Origin: Motiliproteus sp041586615
Lineage (GTDB): Bacteria; Pseudomonadota; Gammaproteobacteria; Pseudomonadales; Balneatricaceae
Direction of reading: 5' to 3'
DNA length: 64,000 bases
NCBI GenBank assembly: GCA_041586615.1
Contig: JBFGZS010000002.1
Coordinates: 1-64,000 of the forward strand
Positions within the stretch are counted from its first letter, which is position 1; each line of letters starts with the position of its first letter. The position numbers and the translations under genes are program-made. The notes under the pieces are model-generated. The model was not told where the DNA came from, ran no database searches, and was given only the letters and a program-made list of their open reading frames with translations. Positions 1-8,300 of the stretch are shown here, in pieces.

Positions 1-86
1 ACCTCCTTTAGCGTTGTCACACCACTGCGGCTAAGGGCCTTCTCCACTGCTTGAATCTTGAACGATTGATTGAATCTTGCTCTCAT
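1..86 (-). mobile_element. Transposase N-terminal fragment at window edge
   Basis: Reading leftward from an ATG at 86, the first 28 codons begin MRARFNQSFKIQAVEKAL and continue to the window edge. This resembles the helix-turn-helix N-terminus of OrfA-type transposases, probably of the IS3 group. Just outside the start lie two short hairpins (95-117 and 122-145) that could be the end of the element. Whether the rest of the transposase is intact cannot be seen. The IS family is inferred from the sequence style only. Confidence 0.5.
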
Positions 87-325
87 AATTAACTGCCTCT
101 AACTGAAAATTAGAGGCGACAACTAGCCTGACAGAGGGGGCTAGTCTTGATGGCGCAGATAAAGGAACCTGATCAGAATGACTCAAATGCTAAGCATACT
201 CCATACCAGAAAGGGTAGTAGCCTCGTTAGGATCCCATCCCCATTAAAAAGCCCCATAGATGCTCTGTTTAATGAATACGCTTAGTCACCTATTGCCCAT
301 AAGGGCGCTGGCGTTTGATCTTATC
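87..325. other. Intergenic, probable IS end and atoA downstream region
   Basis: No gene is visible. There are two inverted repeats: GCCTCTAA with TTAGAGGC (95-102/110-117) and ACTAGCC with GGCTAGT (122-128/139-145). Both sit directly upstream of the truncated transposase and may belong to its terminal region. A short GCCC/GGGC hairpin near 297-308 could end the atoDA transcript, but it has no T-run. Confidence 0.35.
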
Positions 326-1015
326 CTACTTGCCTAGAAGAGAGGGCTGAAAACTAGCCGCGCAGCTCAAGGACATAACGGATGGTGGGTGGTGTACTAT
401 TAACTCTGCTTCGGTTGCTGCAACAACCTCTTCATAAGTCACGCCAGGTGCGAGTTCTTCGAGTATTAATCCCTCCTTTGTTGGCCTGATCACCGCGAGT
501 TCGGTGACAATTAAATCCACGCATCGACTAGAAGTTTGTGGCAGTTTCAGTTTTTTGACTATTTTTGCTTTACCCATTGCAGTGTGAGTCATGGCCACAA
601 TTACTTGTTTGGCTCCAGACACAAGGTCCATAGCACCACCCATCCCAGGAACCATTTTTCCAGGGATTATCCAGTTGGCAAGTTGACCATTTTCATCGAC
701 TTGCAATCCGCCAAGCACGGTCATGTCAACATGACCGCCGCGTATTAGCCCGAATGAGAAGGCACTGTCGAAAGCCGCCGCTCCCGGCATTGCACCCACG
801 TAGCCACCGCCGGCATTGGTCAGCGAGTGATTTTCCATTCCTTCTGGAAATCCACCAATTCCAATGACCCCGTTCTCAGAATGAAAAAACACATTGGCGT
901 CAGCTGCAACATACATGGCAACCAATGTAGGTAGGCCTATTCCTAGGTTAACCAGACTGCCCGGTTGGATTTCTTGGGCGACACGTTGGGCGATTAGCGC
1001 TTTGTGTATGGTCAT
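326..1015 (-). CDS. atoA: 3-oxoacid/acetoacetate CoA-transferase subunit B
   Basis: This is the beta subunit (229 aa, the usual length) of a family I CoA-transferase. It moves CoA from an acyl-CoA donor to a free 3-oxo or short-chain acid in the cytoplasm. The catalytic-glutamate motif SENGVIGIG lies near residue 47, and the glycine-rich segments of the family follow. Its ATG overlaps the stop of the subunit A gene by 4 bp (ATGA), so the two are translationally coupled. It is the last gene of a minus-strand catabolic set with aldehyde dehydrogenase and acyl-CoA ligases. The acid specificity cannot be read from sequence. Confidence 0.9.
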   Translation of the reverse strand: MTIHKALIAQRVAQEIQPGSLVNLGIGLPTLVAMYVAADANVFFHSENGVIGIGGFPEGMENHSLTNAGGGYVGAMPGAAAFDSAFSFGLIRGGHVDMTVLGGLQVDENGQLANWIIPGKMVPGMGGAMDLVSGAKQVIVAMTHTAMGKAKIVKKLKLPQTSSRCVDLIVTELAVIRPTKEGLILEELAPGVTYEEVVAATEAELIVHHPPSVMSLSCAASFQPSLLGK

Positions 1016-1671
1016 GAGAAGACTCCGCTGCTAACGATGTGGTCGATTAGGCATCCCGGTGTATGGACCTGGTCCGGTGGAATACATCCGACGGGCAATA
1101 ATTCATCAACTTCGACGATTACTGTGTCTGCAGCCATTGCCATTAGTGGGTTAAAGTTCTGAGCAGTAAGGCGATATTGAAGGTTGCCGAAATAATCCGA
1201 TTGTTGCGCCTTGATCAGAGCGAAATCAGCACGCAGTGGTCGTTCTATGAGGAATGTTTCTCCATCTATTTCAATAGTTTTTTTTCCTTCAGCTGCAAGT
1301 GTACCCACCGCTGTTGGTGTCAATACGCCGCCTAAACCGAAACCGCCTGAGCGTATGCGCTCAGCTAGGGTGCCTTGGGGGACTAACTCAACCTCAAGCG
1401 TTTGGTCGATCATCTGCTGCTGTGTTTTCTGATTGGTGCCGATGTGAGAAACAACGCATTTTGTGACTGCATTGGCGTCGATCAGTGTGCCTAAGCCAAA
1501 ACCAGGGCGGGCTGTGTCATTGGCGATTAATATCAAACCACTTTTACCCTGCCTGACTAACTCGCTCAGTAATCGATTCGGCGTGCCGATGCCCATAAAT
1601 CCTCCCACCATGATTGTCGAACAGTCGGGGATAAGCGCTATAGCTTCTTTCACGTTTATAGGATGTTTCAT
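1012..1671 (-). CDS. atoD: 3-oxoacid/acetoacetate CoA-transferase subunit A
   Basis: This is the alpha subunit (219 aa; E. coli AtoD is 220) that pairs with the overlapping subunit B. I place the start at the ATG at 1671, giving MKHPINVKEAIALIP. The open frame extends further upstream but that part lacks family similarity. The CoA-binding loop GGFMGIGTPNRLL is near residue 20. An AGAGGG stretch lies about 14 bases upstream. A 13-bp imperfect inverted repeat at 1745-1781 separates it from the preceding ligase gene, so atoDA may have some independent expression. Confidence 0.9.
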   Translation of the reverse strand: MKHPINVKEAIALIPDCSTIMVGGFMGIGTPNRLLSELVRQGKSGLILIANDTARPGFGLGTLIDANAVTKCVVSHIGTNQKTQQQMIDQTLEVELVPQGTLAERIRSGGFGLGGVLTPTAVGTLAAEGKKTIEIDGETFLIERPLRADFALIKAQQSDYFGNLQYRLTAQNFNPLMAMAADTVIVEVDELLPVGCIPPDQVHTPGCLIDHIVSSGVFS

Positions 1672-1744
1672 GCGGAAACTAACCCTCTGCAATGAGTAAT
1701 TATTTTTTGAGACGGTGAAAAGCGAGAGGCTATGAGAAAGAAGA

Positions 1745-1781
1745 CGGCTATCCCAACAAAAATACCTAGTTGGGATAACCG
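1745..1781. repeat. Hairpin between acyl-CoA ligase and atoD
   Basis: The arms CGGCTATCCCAAC (1745-1757) and GTTGGGATAACCG (1769-1781) pair at 12 of 13 positions around an 11-base loop. No T-run follows on the minus strand, so this could be a processing site, a weak terminator or an inserted element rather than a strong intrinsic terminator. Confidence 0.5.
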
Positions 1782-1810
1782 GTACTCGTCTGTGCGCCCT
1801 TAACGGCGAG

Positions 1811-3457
1811 TTATTCTTTCTCGGCCTGCTGCCGCAGCAGGAAGCGTTGCAGCTTGCCGCTGGGGGTTTTCGGCAGGTCGTTGACGAACTCAATCTCGCG
1901 AGGGATGGAGTGGGTCGACAAGCGGCTGCGGACGAACTGCTGCAACTCTTCGGCTAATGCGGGTGTGGCATCCAGCTCGGGACGTATGACCACGAATGCC
2001 TTAACGATAGAGCCGCGCTTGGCATCGGGTTTGGCGACCACTGCACTTTCGGTAACTGCTGCGTGTTCGAGCAGGGTGTTTTCAACATCCGCAGGTCCAA
2101 TTCGATAGCCAGCGGAGGTGATGATGTCATCATCACGGCCGGTGTAGGAGTGTGAACCGTCACCGTTGATGATTACCATATCACCTGTCAGGTAGTAGTT
2201 ACCCTGGTAAGGGTTTTTATCACTCCAGCTGTAACCCTAGAAGAAAAATTGCGGTGATTGGGTTGTGTCGACGGCGAGCTGGCCGGTTTCTCCGGCAGCG
2301 ACTTCGTTGAAGTTGTCGTCCAAAGCGACCAACCGGTACCCCGGCATCGGATAGCCCATGCAGGCCGTACGATGTGGATGCTCTAGGGCATGGAAATTAC
2401 AGGCCGTCATGCCGGTTTCCGTTTGACCGTAATGGTCACACACCTTGCAGTCGAATACCCGTTGCATCCAACCTATGACTTCCGGATTAAGCGGTTCGCC
2501 GGCACTGCTGGCGATGCGTAGATTGATATCGTAGTTGGCACGTTGCTTCTCGTTAGCCATCAGTAATCGGTAGGCGGTGGGTGCTGCAGCCAGATTGGTG
2601 ATGCGGAAGTTTTGTAAAAACGCGTAGGTGTTGTCGGCGGTAAAACCCGCTTCGTTGAAGTGGGTGGTGCAGCCTAGCAGCAGTGGACCGACAACCGCGT
2701 AGTAGAGCCCGTATGCCCAGCCTGGATCAGCAACATTCCAGTAGCGATCCTCTTCGCGCAGGCCGATAGCCAATTCCATATAGGTCCAGAATGAGATGAG
2801 CGCTCTGGCGGGCACTGCGACACCCTTGGATTTACCCGTGGTACCGGAGGTAAACATCTGCAAGAAGGGGTCATCTTTGCCGATTTTTACCGGGGTAAAC
2901 TGTTCGGATTGGGATTCGACCGCGCTGCTGTAGATAAAGTCTGCATCGGCAGCCAGGGCATGGGTTGGATCAGCGACCAGCAGTGTTTTAGGACAGTCTT
3001 TGACATCGGCCAGTTTGGGCCACTGCTCGGGATTGGTGATGATTAGCTTTGATTGCGCCTGACCGAGTCGGTACTCGATGGCCCCTGAACCAAAGGCGGT
3101 AAACAGTGGCTGATAAACAGCGCCGGCACGCAGGGTGCCCAGCACTGCGACTAGCAGTTCAGGCGTTCGCGGAAGTAAACAGGCGACTCGGTCGCCCTTG
3201 CCGATCCCCTGGCTGCTAAGAAAGTTAGCGAACTGGGCGGCACGGCGCTGCAGTTCAGCAAAACTCAGTTCGCCACTGCTGCCATCGACGCGCAGATAGC
3301 GCAGTCCGATCTTGCTACCAGCGGCGTGGCGGTCACAGATCTCCTCACAGACATTTAATCCCTTAGCGGGGTCATCGCTGAGATTACCGATAAACTCAGA
3401 CTCGATCTGGGCCGCGTCGAACTGGTCGATGTAATCCTGATGGCTGGGTTGAGTCAT
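1811..3457 (-). pseudogene. AMP-forming acyl-CoA synthetase with in-frame amber codon
   Basis: This is an acetyl-CoA-synthetase-like ligase that would activate a carboxylic acid with ATP and CoA. The upstream part starts at the ATG at 3457 (MTQPSHQDYIDQFD) and carries the P-loop TSGTTGKSKG and the motif DHYGQTETGM. It stops at a TAG at 2237-2239 after ...SPQFFF. The same frame continues without interruption (GYSWSDKNPYQGNYYLTGD) through the adenylate-binding and C-terminal lid regions to 1811, ending PSGKLQRFLLRQ. One base substitution (for example CAG to TAG) or a sequencing error would explain it. Readthrough is possible but not supported by anything seen. It is called a pseudogene on present sequence. 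Confidence 0.75.
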
Positions 3458-3512
3458 GATCTGGCCTTGTATCTGAAGATGATTGTTTTTGTTAGTTGTT
3501 TGATCGATACGA

Positions 3513-5206
3513 TTATTTGCTAAGCCCAAGCTCTTCGATACTGGTTTCGCGCATCTTGAACTTCTGAATCTTGCCGGTCACCGTCATCGGGAAGGCATCG
3601 GTAAACTTGATGTACTTGGGCACCTTGTAATAGGCGATCTTGTCACGACAGAATGCACGCAGTTCATCGGCGGTCAGGCTTTCACCCGGTTTCAGGATCA
3701 CCCAGGCAACCAGTTCCTCGCCAAATTTCGGATCGGGCACGCCGGTGACCTGGGCATCGGAGATCAACGGATGGGAGTAGAGAAATTCTTCGATTTCGCG
3801 CGGATAGACGTTTTCGCCGCCGCGAATCACCATATCTTTGCTGCGGCCGATGATGCTGATGTAGCCTTCCTCATCCATGGTCGCCAGATCTTCGGTGTGC
3901 ATCCAGCCGTTGCTGTCGATCGCTTTCAGGGTGGAGTCCTCATTCTTCCAATAGCCGAGCATAACGCTGTAGCCACGGGTGCAAAGTTCACCAATCTCGC
4001 CACGAGCAACAACTTTTCCCTGCGGATCTATAATCTTGGATTCCAGATGTGGCTGGGTCCGGCCCACTGTACTGACGCGCTTGTCCAGCGGCGCATCGGC
4101 ACTGGTCTGGGTGCTGACCGGACTGGTTTCGGTCATGCCGTAGGCGATCTGTACCTCGGACATATGCATCTTATCGATTACCTGCTTCATCACCTCGATC
4201 GGGCAGGTTGCACCTGCCATGACTCCGGTGCGCAGTGAATCCAGGTTGTAATCGGCAAATTTAGGATGCTCTAGCATGGCGATAAACATCGTCGGTACGC
4301 CGTAGAGGGCGGTAGCACGTTCCTCGGCCACAGCCTTCAATACCGACTCAGGTTCAAAGGCATCGTTAGGGTAGATCATTGTCGCACCGTGACTGACACA
4401 GCCGAGATTCCCCATCACCATGCCAAAGCAGTGATAAAGCGGCACCGGAATTACCATCCGGTCCTGGTCGGTAAAAAGCTGGCTTTCGGTAACGAAGAAA
4501 CCGTTATTGAGAATATTGTGATGGCTGAGGGTCGCTCCCTTGGGGAATCCGGTGGTGCCGCTGGTGTACTGGATATTGATCGGATCGTCGAACTGCAGTC
4601 CCGACTGCCGCTCGGCAAGCGCTACGTCGTCGATCTACTCGCCTTTTCTAGCAGCTGTTGCCAGCTAAGCATGCCCGGGACAGGGCTTTCGGACAGTGTG
4701 ATCAGCCCGTTCATGTGGGGCAGGGCAGGCGACTTTAATTGACCGGGAACAGAGTCTTTAAGTTCAGGTGCCAGCTTGTTCAGCATGGCGGTGTAATTGG
4801 AGCTTTTAAACTGGTCGGCCGCGATAAGGAAACTGCACTCGGATTGGTTCAGGGCGTATTCGAGTTCGTGCTGACGGTAGGCGGGGTTAATGTTAACGAG
4901 AATGGCGCCGATCTTGGCTGTAGCAAACTGGGTGACACACCACTGGGCCATGTTGGGTGACCAGATGCCAACGCGGTCTCCCTTGCTGACGCCGATCGCC
5001 ATCAATGCTTTGGCACAGGTCGTTACCTGCTGTTGCAGTTCGCGATAGTTCCAACGAATACCCTGATGAATCGAGATTAATGCATCATTGTCGGCGTACT
5101 GGGTAGCGATACGATCGAACATATCGCCAATGGTTTCACCTAATAACGGGGTGGTGCCGGTTGCGCTGGTATAACTGAGGGGAGCATTCATAATCTGGTT
5201 GTTCAT
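3513..5206 (-). pseudogene. AMP-forming fatty acyl-CoA ligase, frameshifted
   Basis: This is a second, different acyl-CoA synthetase of the fatty-acyl/long-chain type. The first part starts at 5206 (MNNQIMNAPLSY), contains KGDRVGIWSPN and ends early at a TAG at 4622-4624. The second part is in another frame and resumes around 4620 with ALAERQSGLQF, then the P-loop YTSGTTGFPKGA, then YGMTETSPV, the lid motif IIGRSKDMVIRGGENVYP and the C-terminal lysine motif TVTGKIQKFKMRE. A one-base indel near 4620-4640 reconciles the two. It ends 55 bp before the neighbouring ligase. With both ligases broken, decay or draft-assembly error should be considered. Confidence 0.75.
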
Positions 5207-5418
5207 CGTGCAAAATCCTTGAAACTGAAACAAACGGCCGTTAAGCAACTGGGGGTTATTGGAATGCAGATAGTTACGGTAGGAAACGGGAAGGCTATGT
5301 CTGAGTTAGCCGTTTCTGCTCTGAAAATTGACAAAATTGCCGAGAGCCGTGTTCCTACAAGGCCCTGCCAGGTCTGCGTTCGATACGTTTCCAACTCAAC
5401 GGTTAAAAGAGTCTGAAA

Positions 5419-5436
5419 GGGCTGCAGCTGCAGCCC
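5419..5436. terminator. Perfect GC palindrome after aldehyde dehydrogenase
   Basis: GGGCTGCAG/CTGCAGCCC is an 18-bp perfect palindrome with almost no loop. It is followed by TATTTTTA on the plus strand and CTTTC on the minus strand. It lies 16 bp beyond the aldehyde dehydrogenase stop and could attenuate readthrough into the ligase genes. Confidence 0.45.
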
Positions 5437-5451
5437 TATTTTTAAGCTTCA

Positions 5452-6957
5452 TTAAACCGACATCAGCACGGTTTTGACTTCGGTATAGTGATCGATAGCT
5501 TCGGCGCCCATCTCTCTACCAATCCCCGACTGTTTGAAGCCGCCGAACGGTAAAGTAGGGGACAGCGCCGTGTGGCAGTTCACCCAGACGCTTCCCGCTT
5601 TGATTCGAGGTATTAGACGATGAATCGCGGATAGGTCGTTTGACCAGATGCTGGCACCTAGGCCATAGGGAGAATCGTTGGCCATTCTGACCACATCATC
5701 AATATCGTCAAAGGGGATAGCGGTCAGTACCGGACCGAAGATCTCCTCTTGCACCACCCGTGCACTTTGATCGACATCAGCCAATATCGTGGGTTTGACA
5801 AAATATCCCTGGTCGCCAGCACGACCACCACCAGTGACCACCCTCGCTCCTTGAGAGATGCCACTGTCGATATAGCCGCTGACACGATCAAGCTGTTTTT
5901 GTGAGATCAAGGGGCCCAGGTCAACACTGGGATCAATACCCTGGCCTAGCTTCATACCCTTGGCGATATTGGCGATATCGGCGACGACGTTATCAAAGAT
6001 CTTTTTATGTACATAGAGACGGGAACCCGCACTACAAACTTGGCCGGAATTGAAGAAAATCCCCATGGCGACTCCTGCCGCAGTCTTCGCCAGATCGGCA
6101 TCGGGTAACACGATTACCGGAGATTTTCCGCCCAGTTCTAGGGTCAGCCGGGTCATATTATCCATCGCGGCCTTACCGATCAGCTTGCCTACGTCGGTCG
6201 AACCTGTGAACGTGAGCTTGTCGACGCCGGGATGTTTGACTAGTGCATCGCCAGCGACAGCGCCTTCGCCGGTGACGATATTAACCACTCCATCAGGGTA
6301 ACCCGCTTCTTGGATTAACTCGCCAAGGCGCAGCACGCTCAGGGAGGTTTCTTGAGCTGGTTTGATCACAAAGGTGCAACCGGTTGCGAGGGCAGGTCCC
6401 AGTTTCCAAACGGCCAGCAGCAAGGGGAAGTTCCAGGCGATGATGGCGCCGACCACACCGATCGGCTCGCGTCGGGTATAGCCGTGTAATACAGCATCGG
6501 GCATATAGGAGACCGATGCCTGGACGCTACGGCCCTCAATTTTAGTGGCCCAGCCCGCCATATAACGCAGAAACTCAATGGCCACGGTAATGTCTACATG
6601 CTGAGCTACGATTGAGGATTTTCCGTTGTCGATCGATTCCAACTCGGCCAGTTCCTCAATGTTTTTCTCCATAAGATCCGCCAGGCGCCATAACAGTTTC
6701 TCCCGCTGTGATGGCACCATTCGGCTCCAATCCGAGTTGTCGAAGGCCTTTCTTGCCGCCGTGACAGCTAGGTCGACATCTGCGGCCACACCTTTAGGGA
6801 TACGGGCAATCTCGGTGCCGGTAGCAGGGTTCAACACTTCTAACGTTTCGCCAGACCTTGCATTGACCCACTCAGAGCCGATCAGCATTTTATGTTGTCT
6901 GCCGAGGAACTCTGCCGCTTTGGCGCTGGGGGTGACATTGGATTGAATGATGCTCAT
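5452..6957 (-). CDS. NAD(P)-dependent aldehyde dehydrogenase
   Basis: This cytoplasmic enzyme (501 aa) oxidises an aldehyde to the acid. The general-base glutamate is in LELGGKSP (E274) and the nucleophile is in FNSGQVCSAG (C308). The cofactor segment GAIIAWNFPLL precedes them. I chose the ATG at 6957, which has AAGGTAGGG just upstream, over the longer frame. A strong sigma-54 type promoter lies at 7040-7055. Its product acid would feed the adjacent acyl-CoA ligases and CoA-transferase. This fits catabolism of an aldehyde derived from an alcohol or amine, but the exact substrate cannot be read. Confidence 0.9.
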   Translation of the reverse strand: MSIIQSNVTPSAKAAEFLGRQHKMLIGSEWVNARSGETLEVLNPATGTEIARIPKGVAADVDLAVTAARKAFDNSDWSRMVPSQREKLLWRLADLMEKNIEELAELESIDNGKSSIVAQHVDITVAIEFLRYMAGWATKIEGRSVQASVSYMPDAVLHGYTRREPIGVVGAIIAWNFPLLLAVWKLGPALATGCTFVIKPAQETSLSVLRLGELIQEAGYPDGVVNIVTGEGAVAGDALVKHPGVDKLTFTGSTDVGKLIGKAAMDNMTRLTLELGGKSPVIVLPDADLAKTAAGVAMGIFFNSGQVCSAGSRLYVHKKIFDNVVADIANIAKGMKLGQGIDPSVDLGPLISQKQLDRVSGYIDSGISQGARVVTGGGRAGDQGYFVKPTILADVDQSARVVQEEIFGPVLTAIPFDDIDDVVRMANDSPYGLGASIWSNDLSAIHRLIPRIKAGSVWVNCHTALSPTLPFGGFKQSGIGREMGAEAIDHYTEVKTVLMSV

Positions 6958-7039
6958 AAACCCTACCTTTGTTATTTTTACGTTGAAACAGCGACCGAGC
7001 AAAGGTTGCCCGAACCCTATAGCGTATCGGGTAGGAGTT

Positions 7040-7055
7040 AGCAGGAGCTATGCCA
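7040..7055 (-). promoter_or_regulatory. Sigma-54 (-24/-12) promoter for aldehyde dehydrogenase operon
   Basis: On the minus strand the sequence is TGGCATAGCTCCTGCT. It matches the RpoN core TGGCA-N7-TGCT with GG at 7054-7053 and GC at 7042-7041, ten bases apart. Transcription would start near 7030, about 70 bases before the ATG at 6957. The only enhancer-binding activator in the window is the gene at 14359, which makes it the likely partner. Confidence 0.7.
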
Positions 7056-7158
7056 GAAGTAAAAAACTCTGTGGAATTGCTATTAGCTGTTGAATAAAAA
7101 GGGTTATTTATTCTTTGTTAGTAGGTTTTAGCAGGGTGGAAGAGGGCGAGACACTGTC

Positions 7159-7860
7159 TTAAGTCGATACGACTGTCTTGTTTTGTCTCAGTTGGCTTGG
7201 GGGTACAGATAACGCTTGGTTGATCTCTTCGCTGCGAATGTTAAGCGCCAAATGTAGGAAGCTGGTGGCCGCGATATTAGCAATCATAGGTCTCTGTTCT
7301 GCCCAGGGTTTTTGATAACCCACAAAAGGGGTAAGCCCTTCCATCGAGGCGGAAATAAACAGCGACACTTGTTGGCGCTCCGCTTCATTTAAGGCTGGAT
7401 TTAGAACGGCGATCAACTCATTGAGGACAAGACGTGCCTTGATATAGAGTTCGTTCATGCGTTCTGCCGCGTAGTCATCATGATTGGACAATGCCCAAAG
7501 CTCAGGGAAAAAATTGGTGGTTTCCTGAGTCCGCATATCGTCGATGATAAAATTGACGATCGCCACGAACTGATCCTCGACCGAATCGCCCGTGTTTTGA
7601 CGAATATTATCGAATTCAAGCAGGTAGTTTTCGATCACTGTGTCGAACAGGTCCCGCATCAGGTCTTGTTTGTTGGAATAGTAGTAGCTGAGGTTGCCCA
7701 CGCTGATACCGGCACCTGCGGCAACTTTGCGTAGGGTCAGGTTGTGGTATCCCGAAGTGATCATTAGGTCACGTGCCGACTTTAAGATTTTTAAGACACG
7801 TTCCTGCCCTTTGGAGGAAGCGGCGGTACCGGGTCTGACTTGTAACTGAAAATCTCGCAT
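7159..7860 (-). CDS. TetR/AcrR-family transcriptional regulator
   Basis: This is a 233-aa one-component repressor. The N-terminal helix-turn-helix spans about residues 25-70, including LTLRKVAAGAGISVGNLSYYYSNKQDL, and is followed by an all-helical ligand domain. It lies between the aldehyde dehydrogenase operon, on the same strand, and the divergent peptide/radical-SAM operon, so it could control either through the intergenic region 7861-8077. The effector is not known. It may respond to the aldehyde or an acyl-CoA, by position only. Confidence 0.85.
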   Translation of the reverse strand: MRDFQLQVRPGTAASSKGQERVLKILKSARDLMITSGYHNLTLRKVAAGAGISVGNLSYYYSNKQDLMRDLFDTVIENYLLEFDNIRQNTGDSVEDQFVAIVNFIIDDMRTQETTNFFPELWALSNHDDYAAERMNELYIKARLVLNELIAVLNPALNEAERQQVSLFISASMEGLTPFVGYQKPWAEQRPMIANIAATSFLHLALNIRSEEINQALSVPPSQLRQNKTVVST

Positions 7861-7967
7861 AAGCTGATTCTAAAGGGTTTATTAACGGCGACTGGATTAT
7901 CGCCTATTTCGGTTTATCGGTTCAAATGAAACTATTTGGAATAATGCGATACCCTTATTAAAACCGA

Positions 7968-7983
7968 TGGTTCTAAGTATGCT
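7968..7983 (+). promoter_or_regulatory. Sigma-54 (-24/-12) promoter for peptide/radical-SAM operon
   Basis: TGGTTCTAAGTATGCT keeps the invariant TGG-N9-TGC-T of RpoN promoters, with GG at 7969-7970 and GC at 7981-7982. The intervening bases are less canonical than in the divergent site at 7040-7055. Transcription would start near 7994, leaving about 84 bases of leader before the small peptide ATG at 8078. A sigma-54 activator is encoded at the end of the same gene set. Confidence 0.55.
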
Positions 7984-8077
7984 TAACAAATTAGGACTTA
8001 CGACCTATTTTTTTGAGATCCAAGCTGCTATGGTGTTTTAGGACGCATGTACTATAAAAATAAATAGGTAACCCCTT

Positions 8078-8233
8078 ATGCTCTCATTGCCTACTCTGCA
8101 GGCTGCATCTACGCCAGCTCAACCAGCCATTACGATAGAATCTTTTGCTCCGTATTTTGCTCGATGTCCACTCATTCAGTTCCAGCATGATCTGACCCTG
8201 AGGTCTGATCCATTGATAGCCTCTTGCTGCTAG
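8078..8233 (+). CDS. 51-aa Cys-containing peptide, candidate modification substrate
   Basis: The ORF starts at ATG 8078, the first start after an in-frame TAA at 8069-8071. An AGG sits 9 bases upstream, and the ORF ends at TAG 8231. The peptide has a Ser/Pro/Ala/Gln-rich first half (leader-like) and a second half with C30, D38, D44 and a C-terminal Cys-Cys (C50, C51), plus aromatic F23, Y26, F27 and F35. It sits directly before a radical SAM/SPASM enzyme with a PqqD-like domain, an exporter and proteases. This is the usual layout for a ribosomally made, modified peptide. It does not resemble the QHNDH gamma subunit. I know no family for it, and its expression is not shown. Confidence 0.5.
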   Translation: MLSLPTLQAASTPAQPAITIESFAPYFARCPLIQFQHDLTLRSDPLIASCC

Positions 8234-8244
8234 GGGGATACCCC
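8234..8244 (+). promoter_or_regulatory. Tight hairpin between peptide gene and radical SAM gene
   Basis: GGGG-ATA-CCCC immediately follows the peptide stop codon and precedes the radical SAM gene. Such a hairpin could stabilise or partly terminate the message, so that the peptide is made in excess of the enzyme, as in many precursor-peptide operons. This is inference from position. Confidence 0.35.
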
Positions 8245-8300
8245 TTCGACAGCGCTATTCAATGTATCCACTTCAGCTAAAAAATGTCTCTGGAGCCGTT

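Noticed and set aside
8034..8047. Second sigma-54 site near 8032-8046 (GG...GC)
   Set aside because: The GG and GC are eleven bases apart instead of ten, and the site at 7968-7983 has correct spacing.
8078..8233. Small ORF as the QHNDH gamma subunit (QhpC)
   Set aside because: It is half the expected length, lacks Trp and the repeated Cys-acidic pattern of QhpC, and no alpha or beta subunit genes are nearby.
8262..8300. Upstream ATG at 8262 for the radical SAM gene
   Set aside because: It has no ribosome-binding site, while ATG 8301 has GGAG at ideal spacing and begins the PqqD-like domain closely.
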